Assembly: GCA_003242645.1 (NCBI GenBank)
Contig: QGVC01000086.1
Span: forward strand, 1-11,566
Direction: 5' to 3'
DNA: 11,566 nucleotides
Source of the DNA: Pseudomonadota bacterium
GTDB taxonomy: Bacteria > Pseudomonadota > Alphaproteobacteria > Rhizobiales > Hyphomicrobiaceae
This document shows, piece by piece, positions 1-7,263 of this stretch. The translations under genes were made by a program, and so were the position numbers. Numbering within the stretch: position 1 is the first letter of the stretch; the number at the start of each line of letters is the position of its first letter. The notes under the pieces were generated by a model, which saw only the letters and a list, made by a program, of their open reading frames with translations, was not told the origin of the DNA and did no database searches.

Positions 1-863
1 ATGCAAATCAATAGCAGAGGCCGCGACAGCAGGAGCTCGTACTGGATCTTGTAGGGCGCTGCCGACAACCCGGCACGCTCGACGACCTCGATGAGGCCCG
101 GAAGCTCCCAGAACGAGAGGGAGATGGTGCTGCCGAGAGCGTCTCGAACTCGCTCCGGGGTCAGATAGGTGCTGATCAGGTAGCGGTCATAGCGCTGAGG
201 CTCGCGGCCAACGCCGGCGACCTGAACGTCCTCCAGCTCCCAATAGCCTTCATGCAAAGTCGCCCTTTTCGCCTCGATGCGCTCGACGAAGCGGCCCTCC
301 CGGTCATACTGGAACACGGTGACTGTGAAGAGCCGCAGGCCGCCATCAGCGACGCCGCCTGCGTTCATCACCGACGAGCCGTCGGCGCCGTCCTGGCGGA
401 GCCATGAGCCGGCCCTGGTTTTCAGAAAATTCGATTCCTTTCCAAACACCTCCGCGAACAGCTCCTCTGCTTCGGCGCGAGCCTTGGCCGCAAGAGGGTT
501 GTAGAAAGCTACCGTCAGCACGCCGAGGATGAAGGCGACGACAATCCCTGGGCTGAGGAACTGCCAAACGGACATGCCGGCCGCGCGAATGACTGCGAGC
601 TCGCTGCGGCGGCTCAAATGGAGGAGGCTCGCGATGCTGCCGACGAGCACGGAGAAGGCAAGCAGGATCTCAGTGTAGGCCGGTAGCCGCAAGAGCGTCA
701 GCCAGACGAGAGTCGCCGCCGGCACGCTTCCGCGCTTTCCCGACTGGCGCAGCACCTCGATGAAGTCGATCATGAAGATGAGCAGGGCGCAGACGAGAAA
801 CGTGCCCAGAATGCCGATCACGAAGTGCCGCGCGATGTAGAGCTTGAGCGTCAACGCGCGCAT
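1..863 (-). CDS. lptG: LPS export ABC transporter permease LptG (3' end outside window)
   Basis: LptG forms, with LptF and the ATPase LptB, the inner-membrane motor that extracts lipopolysaccharide and passes it to the periplasmic Lpt bridge. The frame starts at an ATG (863 to 861) and stays open to the left edge, giving 287 residues; full family members are about 360, so the last membrane helices are cut off. Visible features are a first membrane helix near residues 13-33, a second hydrophobic stretch near 51-82, the cytoplasmic coupling segment SELAVIRAAGMS (87-98) that contacts LptB, a third helix near 102-121, and the start of the periplasmic beta-jellyroll with the typical SWLR (153-156). 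The gene starts six bases after the lptF stop and is surely co-transcribed with it. The partner order and coupling motif make the assignment firm. Confidence 0.95.
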   Translation of the reverse strand, partial: MRALTLKLYIARHFVIGILGTFLVCALLIFMIDFIEVLRQSGKRGSVPAATLVWLTLLRLPAYTEILLAFSVLVGSIASLLHLSRRSELAVIRAAGMSVWQFLSPGIVVAFILGVLTVAFYNPLAAKARAEAEELFAEVFGKESNFLKTRAGSWLRQDGADGSSVMNAGGVADGGLRLFTVTVFQYDREGRFVERIEAKRATLHEGYWELEDVQVAGVGREPQRYDRYLISTYLTPERVRDALGSTISLSFWELPGLIEVVERAGLSAAPYKIQYELLLSRPLLLIC

Positions 864-869
864 GCTGGA

Positions 870-876
870 TCACCTC
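870..876 (-). promoter_or_regulatory. lptG ribosome binding site overlapping the lptF stop codon
   Basis: Read on the minus strand, GAGGTGA ends six bases before the lptG ATG. Its last three bases (872 to 870) are the TGA stop of lptF. A ribosome ending lptF therefore sits on the lptG Shine-Dalgarno sequence, which suggests translational coupling of the two permease subunits, needed in equal amounts. The overlap is seen directly; the coupling is inferred. Confidence 0.75.
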
Positions 877-2078
877 GCCCCCTGCCGACGGGCAGCTCGA
901 ACGACCGAACGCGCCGGAGCCCAGGGGGCGCACATTGCGCGCAGGGCGGATACAACTTGGGCAAGCCGATCCGAAACCGTCGCCCCTCCGCGCGGCTGCG
1001 CATTCATCCGGATCACGACATAGGAGAGGACGATCCCGCCGAGCGGCAGCAGGTAGAGCAGGGGGACCGTCGAGGCACGGATCGCAACCAGGTTATTGAC
1101 CGCCAGGCCACCCAGACGGATCATCGCCGCCACAACAAAAGCCATGATAAGGCCTTCCATCCTGCCCTGCCGCGTCGAGCGAGCCTGGCCGACGAACGCC
1201 AGGGCGATCATCACGAAGGCGAACGGATAGAGCGGGCTGGAAAGCCGCTCATGCAACTCGGCGCGAAGATGGCCCGGCCGGTGGCGAGCATAGGGGTCAT
1301 CTGGATCAGGCCAGGCGAGGTCGCTGAAATAGCGCTCGCGGGGCTTCAGCACCGCTCCCTCGCTCTTCGGCTCGAAGCGATTGAGATCGATGGCATAGCT
1401 CTCGAAAGTGATGATTTGCGGGGCATCGCCGTCGGCGGTCTTCCGGACGATGTGGCCATCGAACATAACGAGGAAGGTCGACTCGTCCTGCTTCGACAGC
1501 ACGCCACGATCGGCGAGATAGGCCATGGTCTGTTCCGCGTTCCGCGCGTCCTGGAGCAGGATGCCGCGCAGCTCGCCGTTGTAGGTCCGGTCCCGGATGT
1601 GGATCGTGAGGTTGCGCTCCGGGCTCGAGAATTGCCCCGGCTGCAACACTTTGGAGATGAGGTCCGTATGCACCTCGATGGCATAGGCGCGGAGCATTTG
1701 GAGGCTCCACGGCATGCCGATGTGGTTGACGAACGCGACACCTATCGCAACCAGCAGTGCGAGAAGGAGCAGAGGGCGCGCCAAGGTCCAGATGCTCGCC
1801 CCGGATGCCGTCAGCACGATCAACTCGCTGTCGCCGCTCATTCGATTGAGCGTGTGGATCGTGGCGATCAGCATAGCGATGGGCGCGATCAGCCCGAGCA
1901 GGTTAGGCAGAGCTAGGGTCGTCATGATGACGAACACCCAGGCGTTCTGCCCTTCGGTTGTGACGAGCTCGAGCTCTCGCAGGGCCAGCGCGATCCAGAC
2001 GACACCGGCGAGGGACAACAGGATCAGCAGTAGCGCCCCCGCGACCTGCCGGAACAGATAGCGGCTGAAGGTGTTCAT
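870..2078 (-). CDS. lptF: LPS export ABC transporter permease LptF
   Basis: This is the second permease of the LptB2FG lipopolysaccharide extractor. The protein has 402 residues from the ATG at 2078, slightly longer than enterobacterial LptF because of a basic C-terminal tail (about 360-402). Domain order fits the YjgP/YjgQ family: membrane helices near 11-33, 47-75 and 100-120, a periplasmic jellyroll near 140-235, then helices near 281-298, 308-332 and 337-357. The cytoplasmic coupling segment DSELIVLTASGAS (83-95) precedes the third helix. The frame could extend upstream to 2255, but that extension is arginine-rich and unlike the family. The MNTFSRYLFRQ start matches known LptF N-termini and has a GGGGAGG about ten bases upstream. 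It is divergent from pepA and followed by lptG. Confidence 0.95.
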   Translation of the reverse strand: MNTFSRYLFRQVAGALLLILLSLAGVVWIALALRELELVTTEGQNAWVFVIMTTLALPNLLGLIAPIAMLIATIHTLNRMSGDSELIVLTASGASIWTLARPLLLLALLVAIGVAFVNHIGMPWSLQMLRAYAIEVHTDLISKVLQPGQFSSPERNLTIHIRDRTYNGELRGILLQDARNAEQTMAYLADRGVLSKQDESTFLVMFDGHIVRKTADGDAPQIITFESYAIDLNRFEPKSEGAVLKPRERYFSDLAWPDPDDPYARHRPGHLRAELHERLSSPLYPFAFVMIALAFVGQARSTRQGRMEGLIMAFVVAAMIRLGGLAVNNLVAIRASTVPLLYLLPLGGIVLSYVVIRMNAQPRGGATVSDRLAQVVSALRAMCAPWAPARSVVRAARRQGAR

Positions 2079-2391
2079 GGCCAACCAGCCTCCCCAAGCC
2101 GCTCGGACTTCTCGAAAGCTTCTGCCCCCACCGTATCGCTGCTCCGTGCTCCGCCCGTTCGCCCGCGGTCTCATAGCACAATGGCGGAAATTCGACTCCA
2201 CGCCGGCGCCGGTTCTTGTCAAATCAAGCCTGTGGCCTCGTGACCTCGCTTGCACTTCTCGCAGGGGCGACTAAGTTCGCCCGGACTACACTGCGACGCG
2301 ATCCCGCCACCAATCCTCGAAAGGTCGGTTGGCCAAACCTGCAACTCGGGGCCGTCGAGTGCCGCAGCTCAAGACCAGTCCGGGACGAATC
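2079..2391. other. Divergent intergenic region between lptF and pepA
   Basis: These 313 bases lie between the two divergent start codons and must hold the promoters for both lptFG and pepA. I see no convincing gene in either direction; the short open frames lack a ribosome site and a protein-like composition. Candidate elements are a TTGCAC/TAAGTT pair facing pepA (2250-2277) and a perfect TTGACA hexamer on the minus strand (2222 to 2217) that has no good -10 partner at normal spacing. A self-complementary CCGGCGCCGG lies near 2203-2212. No riboswitch-like structure was recognised. Confidence 0.7.
2250..2277 (+). promoter_or_regulatory. Candidate sigma-70 promoter for pepA
   Basis: TTGCAC (2250-2255) is followed after 16 bases by TAAGTT (2272-2277). 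The match to the housekeeping consensus is partial, but it is the best pair I see facing pepA. It would leave a leader of roughly 105-110 bases before the pepA ATG. This is a by-eye call only. Confidence 0.3.
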
Positions 2392-3921
2392 ATGTCGGAG
2401 CCTCTTGTTATCGAATTCGCGCCCTTGAAGGCGCCTCTGCAACCCGTGGCCGCCGTGCTATGCGCCGAAAAGTTGTCACTGGGTCCGCAGACCCGCGCTC
2501 TCAACGGAAAGGCGAATGGTGCCATCCTGGGAGCTGCAGAGGCGGTCGAGTTCACCGGCAAGGCGAAGACGTCCTTCGAGCTGCTGGCCCCAGCGGGCCT
2601 CGATATCCGCCGCCTCGTAGTCATCGGCGCAGGACAACCGGATCAGGCGAAAGAGACGGACTGGGTCAATCTTGGCGGCTACACCTATGCTCAGATCACG
2701 GCTCGGAAGGCGGAGGTTGCGAGCCTCCTCGCGGAAGTTCCCGATGTAAAGGGCCGATCAGCGGCCGACATCGCAGCCGATTTGGCTTTCGGTGCAGTTC
2801 TGAGGAGCTATCGCTTCCAGAAGTACATCACCCGTCAGAGGGAGGATGAAAACGGGGAGCGCAAGCCCGACGGGTTAACGCGCCTCATCGTCCACACCCA
2901 GGACCCTGACGCGGCGGCAACTGCCTTTGCCCGTCGCAAGGCTGTCGCCAGCGGCATCTTTCTTGCGCGCGATCTCGTCAACGAGCCCGCGAACGTTCTG
3001 GGGCCGGTCGAGTTCGCCGAGCGGGTGCAGGAGCTGTCCAGCCTTGGTGTCGAGGTCGAGATCCTCGACGTCGATGCGCTCAAAGAGCTGAAAATGAACG
3101 CGCTTCTCGCTGTCTCCCAGGGCAGCGCCCGGCCTCCGCGCGTCGCAGTCATGCAGTGGAACGGCGCCAAGTCGCGCCGGAGCAAGCCGCTGTGCTTCGT
3201 CGGCAAAGGCGTGTGCTTCGACACCGGCGGTCTGTCCATGAAGCCTGCCCAAGGCATGGAGGACATGAAGGGCGACATGGGCGGCGCGGCGTGCGTCGTA
3301 GGCCTCATGAAAGCGCTCGCGGAGCGCCAAGCCAACGTCAACGCCGTCGGGGTGATCGGACTGACGGAGAACATGCCTTCAGGGACAGCGCAGCGGCCAG
3401 GGGACATCATCACCTCCATGTCCGGTCAGACGATCGAGGTGCTGAACACCGATGCCGAAGGGCGTCTCGTGCTGGCAGACGTCCTCTGGTATGCGCAGGA
3501 GCGCTTCAAGCCCCGCTTCGTCATCGATCTCGCCACGCTAACCGGCGCCATACTGATCGCTCTTGGAAAAGAGCACGCGGGGCTCTTCTCGAACGACGAT
3601 CGTTTAGCTCAGGAGTTGATCGAAGCGGGCACAGCTACAGGCGAGCTTCTCTGGCGCATGCCCCTGTCGCGGGCCTATGACAAGCTCATCGACTCCCGCA
3701 ATGCGGATATGAAGAACATCGGCGGCCGCAACGCCGGATCGATCACGGCGGCGCAGTTCCTGCAGCGGTTCGTGCGCGATACGCCGTGGGCGCACATCGA
3801 CGTGGCCGGTGTCGCTATGGATTCGCCGAAGACGGATATCAACCAGAGCTGGGGATCGGGCTGGGGCGTCCGGCTGCTCGACCGGCTCATCTCGGACCGG
3901 TACGAGAAGGCAGATAAGTAG
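2392..3921 (+). CDS. pepA: Leucyl aminopeptidase (cytosol aminopeptidase, M17)
   Basis: PepA removes N-terminal amino acids from peptides in the cytoplasm, using two bound metal ions; the E. coli protein also binds DNA in XerCD recombination. The 509-residue product has the usual family length. The catalytic C-terminal half carries all expected ligands: K272 and D277 in [12 protein letters not shown]284, D295 in MKGDMGG, and D354, E356 and R358 in the family signature NTDAEGRL (352-359). These are offset by two from the E. coli numbering. The N-terminal domain (about 1-170) is more variable. An upstream in-frame start at 2329 adds an arginine-rich stretch and is less likely; the ATG at 2392 gives [10 protein letters not shown], with only a weak GGGA upstream. 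The gene is divergent from lptF. The usual downstream partner holC is absent. Confidence 0.96.
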   Translation: MSEPLVIEFAPLKAPLQPVAAVLCAEKLSLGPQTRALNGKANGAILGAAEAVEFTGKAKTSFELLAPAGLDIRRLVVIGAGQPDQAKETDWVNLGGYTYAQITARKAEVASLLAEVPDVKGRSAADIAADLAFGAVLRSYRFQKYITRQREDENGERKPDGLTRLIVHTQDPDAAATAFARRKAVASGIFLARDLVNEPANVLGPVEFAERVQELSSLGVEVEILDVDALKELKMNALLAVSQGSARPPRVAVMQWNGAKSRRSKPLCFVGKGVCFDTGGLSMKPAQGMEDMKGDMGGAACVVGLMKALAERQANVNAVGVIGLTENMPSGTAQRPGDIITSMSGQTIEVLNTDAEGRLVLADVLWYAQERFKPRFVIDLATLTGAILIALGKEHAGLFSNDDRLAQELIEAGTATGELLWRMPLSRAYDKLIDSRNADMKNIGGRNAGSITAAQFLQRFVRDTPWAHIDVAGVAMDSPKTDINQSWGSGWGVRLLDRLISDRYEKADK

Positions 3922-3950
3922 CGGAGATCAGGCTTCCTGCGATTTCGCCG

Positions 3951-3970
3951 GATCAGGTAACGACCTGATC
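3951..3970 (+). terminator. Stem-loop after pepA, possible weak terminator
   Basis: GATCAGG (3951-3957) and CCTGATC (3964-3970) form a perfect 7-bp stem with a six-base loop, 29 bases after the pepA stop. No T-run follows, so it is not a classic Rho-independent terminator. It may instead be a 3'-end-stabilising or Rho-assisted structure. A second copy of the left arm lies at 3926-3932. Confidence 0.4.
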
Positions 3971-3983
3971 TCACAGCTTCCTC

Positions 3984-4012
3984 ATGGATAAATTTTCCAT
4001 AATATAGATTAT
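3984..4012. promoter_or_regulatory. AT-rich island with two adjacent dyad symmetries
   Basis: In a GC-rich neighbourhood this short stretch is almost entirely A and T. ATGGA (3984-3988) and TCCAT (3996-4000) form one 17-bp dyad. ATAAT (3999-4003) and ATTAT (4008-4012) form an overlapping second one. TATAG- and TAATAT-like hexamers could serve as a -10 for the downstream secreted-protein gene, leaving a leader of about 140 bases. A regulator or IHF-type site is possible. The symmetry is seen; the function is inferred. Confidence 0.35.
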
Positions 4013-4156
4013 GCGAATCAAGACGCGGCGCTCGTTACGCTGGCGGGCGATCGAATAAGCGTCCGCAACTTTTTTCGCGATCGGCACTCTCTTCAAGGAA
4101 CCCGCCCACGGACGCGACGTTGTGGCGCCAACATAAATCAGCCATAGGAGAGCGCC

Positions 4157-4981
4157 GTGAAAATCGTCCACCTCGCGGTCTTCTGCCTCGGTACCGGTCT
4201 CGGACTTGCGACGGCCGTACAGGCACAGCAGACGCAGCAGTTTGGCACCCAACAGATGATGCGCCAGCAGCCTGGGCAGCAGCAACTTCCCGGGCAAGTG
4301 CAAGGAGATCAGCAACTGACCGAGCAGAGCATTCATAACTTCTTCCAACAGGCTGAGAGCGTCTTGCAGCAGACCGCGCGAACTCAGGATCCGGAGGCTC
4401 TACGCCAATATCTCGGCCAGTACCTGGCGCCTGACGCCCAATTCACCTCTATCTCACAGCTCTACCTACGCGATCGGCACATCGCCACGACTGTCTCTGA
4501 GGCAACGGACGAGATGGTGACAGACGCTCTCGGCTATGCTGCTACTGCGCTGCAGGGCCGGAAGCTCGTTAGCGACTACACCATCTCGATCGACGTCGAA
4601 GACATCGACATATCTCCCAGTCAGGACACGGCCCGAGTCGAAACCTCCATTCAGGAGCGAGGGATGCTGATCGGGCCAGTGGCACAGCGGGTCGCCCAGG
4701 CGCGCGAGCGCATGGGCGAGCTGCGCCAGCAGCGGGGCCAGGGTCAGCAGATGGGGCAACTCGGGCAAAGGTTGCAGGAGCAGCGCTGGGGCCGCATGCA
4801 GAGTGACCAACCGCAAGGCGGCATGGGAATGGGCACAGGTCCCGGCCGCGGTGGCGCGCCCGAGCAGCAAGGGATCCAGTTCCAAACGTGGGCGGAATGC
4901 ACTCACGACCTTTCACTGCAGCAGGGTCAGATCAAGCTCGGCAATACGTTCTGCCGTTCGACCACACGGATAGGTGGCTAG
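4157..4981 (+). CDS. Secreted Gln-rich protein of unknown function, possibly NTF2-like
   Basis: I do not recognise a named family. The GTG start has AGGAG six bases upstream (4146-4150). The 274-residue product begins with a signal peptide: K2, a hydrophobic core about 4-21, and cleavage probably after VQA (21-23). The mature protein opens with a glutamine-rich linker (24-56). A mixed alpha/beta region follows (57-170), then a Q/G/R/M-rich low-complexity stretch (about 171-238), and a final block (239-270) resembling two beta strands. The only cysteines after the signal peptide, C248 and C266, both lie in that block and could form a disulfide, which fits a periplasmic location. The helix-then-strands layout recalls SnoaL/NTF2-like domains; this is inference. 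The gene is monocistronic: it follows pepA by 235 bases and ends in a strong terminator. Confidence 0.8.
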   Translation: MKIVHLAVFCLGTGLGLATAVQAQQTQQFGTQQMMRQQPGQQQLPGQVQGDQQLTEQSIHNFFQQAESVLQQTARTQDPEALRQYLGQYLAPDAQFTSISQLYLRDRHIATTVSEATDEMVTDALGYAATALQGRKLVSDYTISIDVEDIDISPSQDTARVETSIQERGMLIGPVAQRVAQARERMGELRQQRGQGQQMGQLGQRLQEQRWGRMQSDQPQGGMGMGTGPGRGGAPEQQGIQFQTWAECTHDLSLQQGQIKLGNTFCRSTTRIGG

Positions 4982-5004
4982 GCTGTCTCTAGCTTAGCAA
5001 TTCG

Positions 5005-5040
5005 CCCCCGGTCCCTCACAGGCCGGGGGTTTCTGTTGCT
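5005..5040 (+). terminator. Rho-independent terminator of the secreted-protein gene
   Basis: CCCCCGG (5005-5011) pairs perfectly with CCGGGGG (5023-5029) around an 11-base loop. It is followed directly by TTTCTGTTGCT. It starts 24 bases after the stop codon of the upstream gene and separates that gene from mazG. Confidence 0.85.
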
Positions 5041-5115
5041 CTGAGGCCAAAAGCACGAGGGCATCGGGACCGAGTTGTGCTAGTCGTGGCGGCGCTGAGC
5101 TGACCGGGAGCCGCC

Positions 5116-5958
5116 ATGTCCACCTTGTCCCCTTCCCGCGACATTGCCGTCCTGCTCGAAATCATGCGACGGTTGCGGACGCCGAAAACGGGCTGTCCTT
5201 GGGACCTGGAGCAGACGTTTGAGACGATCGCCCCCTACACACTCGAGGAAGCCTATGAGGTGGCCGACGCCATCGCCCGGGGCGACATGGCTGACCTGCG
5301 GGAGGAGCTTGGCGATCTGCTGCTTCAGGTCGTCTACCACGCTCAGATGGCCGAGGAGCAACGCGCCTTTGACTTCGGCGACGTCGTCCAGGGCATCACG
5401 GCCAAGATGATCCGCCGGCACCCTCACGTCTTCGGCGACGAGGCGGCCCGCTCTGCAGGAGTCGCAAAAGGCTTTTGGGAGCGTGCCAAGGCTGCCGAGA
5501 GAGCCGAGAAGGCGGGATCAGAATCGGGCAAAGATGAGCCAGGCCGAGCAAGCATCCTTGCCGAAGTGCCCGTCGCCCTCCCCGCTCTGACACGTGCCGT
5601 CAAGCTGCAGCATAAGGCGGCCGCCGTCGGCTTCGACTGGCCGTCTCTTGAACCCGTTATGGCCAAGCTGAAGGAAGAGTTGGGGGAGCTTGAGTCAGCC
5701 ATCGCTGCGGACAAGAAGACGAAGGTTCAGGAGGAGTTTGGCGACCTGCTGTTCGTGCTCGCCAATGTCGCCCGCCACCTCGAGATCGATCCGGAGTCGG
5801 CGCTGCGCGCCGCCAACGAGAAGTTCGTGCGCCGCTTCCGCTACATCGAGGAGGCTCTCGCGGCTCGCGGGAAGAAGCCCACCGAGTCAAGCCTTGAGGA
5901 GATGGACGCGCTTTGGAATGAGGCCAAGGAGGCGGAATCCCGTGCTTCCTCGCAGTGA
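5116..5958 (+). CDS. mazG: Nucleoside triphosphate pyrophosphohydrolase MazG
   Basis: MazG hydrolyses (d)NTPs to the monophosphate and pyrophosphate, removing non-canonical nucleotides and, in E. coli, affecting ppGpp levels. The 280-residue product has the two tandem all-alpha MazG domains of the long form. In the N-terminal domain, GCPWD (26-30) leads to the metal-binding EEAYE (44-48) and EELGD (63-67), followed by RRHPHVFGD (100-108). The C-terminal domain starts at VGFDW (171-175) and has EELGELE (187-193) and EEFGD (206-210), then NEKFVRRF (234-241). A charged, probably flexible linker (about 124-150) joins them. The ATG start has GGGAG a few bases upstream. The gene stands alone after a terminator and converges on the FAD monooxygenase gene with 12 bases between the stops. 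Confidence 0.96.
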   Translation: MSTLSPSRDIAVLLEIMRRLRTPKTGCPWDLEQTFETIAPYTLEEAYEVADAIARGDMADLREELGDLLLQVVYHAQMAEEQRAFDFGDVVQGITAKMIRRHPHVFGDEAARSAGVAKGFWERAKAAERAEKAGSESGKDEPGRASILAEVPVALPALTRAVKLQHKAAAVGFDWPSLEPVMAKLKEELGELESAIAADKKTKVQEEFGDLLFVLANVARHLEIDPESALRAANEKFVRRFRYIEEALAARGKKPTESSLEEMDALWNEAKEAESRASSQ

Positions 5959-5975
5959 CCGTATGACGTGTCACT
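5954..5975. terminator. Hairpin holding both stop codons of mazG and the convergent monooxygenase gene
   Basis: AGTGAC (5954-5959) and GTCACT (5970-5975) are perfect inverted repeats around a ten-base loop. The mazG TGA (5956-5958) lies in the left arm and the TGA of the opposite gene (5973 to 5971) in the right arm. No T-run follows on either strand, so strength as a terminator is uncertain. Because the structure is symmetric it could act on transcripts from both sides. Confidence 0.35.
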
Positions 5976-7206
5976 TCGGCGGCGGCAGCTCTGGCGACTC
6001 AATATGCTCCGGCCGGATGCCGATCCCGACGACTCGCGCCGTCAGCCGGCGCAGAACCGGAAATCTCGCCGCCAGTCGCAGGAGCAGCGGCGGCCGTAAT
6101 GGCCGTTCAGCCGCCAAGGTCGGCCGGATCACGCGGTTCTGGATCGCGATCTGCAGCCACTGTGTCACCCTGGCCGGCCATTCGCGGCGGCGCTGCACGG
6201 CCAAGAGATGGCGGGTTTCGAGTTGCTTATCCCTCAATGGCTGCCAGAGGATGTTGGCCGCCGCGACGGCATCTTGAATGGCGAGGTTGATGCCCACCCC
6301 GCCGATCGGCGACATGGCGTGAGCAGCATCACCGATGAACAGCAATCCCGGCTTGTACCACTGCCATAACCTGTCGACGCGGACGCTGAGCAATTTCACA
6401 TCGTCCCAGGTCTTGAGGTCCTCGCTGATGCGTTGCCTTGCCCACGGCAGAACGTCCGTCACCTGGGCCCGAAAGGTATCGAGGCCGCGTTCCCGCACAG
6501 CGTGCGCAGCTCCCTTCGGAATGACCATGGCGCATTGCCAGTAGTTGCCCCGGTTGATCTGGACCACGAGGCGGCCGGGCTCGAAGTGACCAATGCTTTC
6601 CGAAGAATCTCCCGGCGCGCGCGAGAGGCGAAACCACAGGACGTCCATGGGAGCGCCGAGGTCGTCGGGCACTAGACCGGCCCGATCGCGAAGCACCGAG
6701 TGACGCCCGTCCGCGGCGACGACAAGATCGGCCCTCACCTCCAGCTGTCCAGTCGACGTGCGTGCCATCAGGCCCGCTACGCGCCCGTTTGCGTGCAGCA
6801 GGTCTTCGACGTTCGCCTCCATAAACAGGGAGAAGTTGGGATAGCGGCGCCCCCGCTCCGCCAGGAAGTTGAGGAAGTCCCATTGCGGCATCATGGCGAT
6901 GAAGGGATGCCGGACCGGAAGGCGCGAAAACTCGGCGAACAGGAGCGTCTCGCCACCGAACGTCCCACCAATGCGCGGCACCTTCTGGTGCGGCAGCCGG
7001 AGCACAGCCTCGTCGAGGCCGAGTTCAGCCATCAGCTCCAGCGTCGAGGGGTGGATGGTGTCGCCGCGGAAGTCGCGGAGGAAATCCGCGTGTTTCTCGA
7101 GAACCACCACCGGAACGCCCGCTCGGGCGAGGAGAAAACCGAGCATCAAACCTGCCGGGCCACCGCCAGCGACGGCACAGGTGGTCGAGATGGTTTCGTT
7201 GCTCAT
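5971..7206 (-). CDS. FAD-dependent monooxygenase (UbiH / p-hydroxybenzoate hydroxylase-like fold)
   Basis: This is a class A flavoprotein oxidoreductase that probably hydroxylates an aromatic or quinone-like compound using NAD(P)H and oxygen; the substrate cannot be read from the sequence. From the ATG at 7206 the product has 411 residues. The N-terminal Rossmann motif GGGPAG (14-19) binds the ADP part of FAD and is followed by VVVLEKHADFLRDFRGDT (33-50). AADGRHSVLR (164-173) is the family DG motif. LLFIGDAAHAMSP (288-300) is the GD motif that contacts the flavin ribityl chain, with GGVGINLAIQDA next to it. A GTG at 7251 with GAAGAG upstream would add 15 residues; the ATG is preferred because the glycine motif normally lies within about 15 residues of the N-terminus. 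The gene follows arfB on the same strand. Confidence 0.9.
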   Translation of the reverse strand: MSNETISTTCAVAGGGPAGLMLGFLLARAGVPVVVLEKHADFLRDFRGDTIHPSTLELMAELGLDEAVLRLPHQKVPRIGGTFGGETLLFAEFSRLPVRHPFIAMMPQWDFLNFLAERGRRYPNFSLFMEANVEDLLHANGRVAGLMARTSTGQLEVRADLVVAADGRHSVLRDRAGLVPDDLGAPMDVLWFRLSRAPGDSSESIGHFEPGRLVVQINRGNYWQCAMVIPKGAAHAVRERGLDTFRAQVTDVLPWARQRISEDLKTWDDVKLLSVRVDRLWQWYKPGLLFIGDAAHAMSPIGGVGINLAIQDAVAAANILWQPLRDKQLETRHLLAVQRRREWPARVTQWLQIAIQNRVIRPTLAAERPLRPPLLLRLAARFPVLRRLTARVVGIGIRPEHIESPELPPPK

Positions 7207-7263
7207 AGCCTGACGTCGGATATGCCCTTCTGGGTGGAGAAACGCGCTCACACACTCTTCGAG

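Noticed and set aside
825..1916. 363-codon open frame on the plus strand
   Set aside because: It lies fully antisense to lptF/lptG, which have strong family motifs. Its translation is rich in R, D, H and Q with no domain, typical of an antisense shadow in GC-rich DNA.
2217..2222. Perfect TTGACA hexamer on the minus strand facing lptF
   Set aside because: No acceptable -10 hexamer is found 16-18 bases downstream, so I do not call it a promoter for lptFG.
2079..2255. 59-residue N-terminal extension of LptF
   Set aside because: The extension is Arg/Gly-rich and not family-like, while the ATG at 2078 has a ribosome site and the typical N-terminus.
3971..4348. 125-codon minus-strand frame spanning the pepA/secreted-gene spacer
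   Set aside because: The Leu-rich start is the antisense of CAG/CAA glutamine codons in the secreted protein, and the rest crosses a non-coding spacer. No ribosome site or family resemblance.
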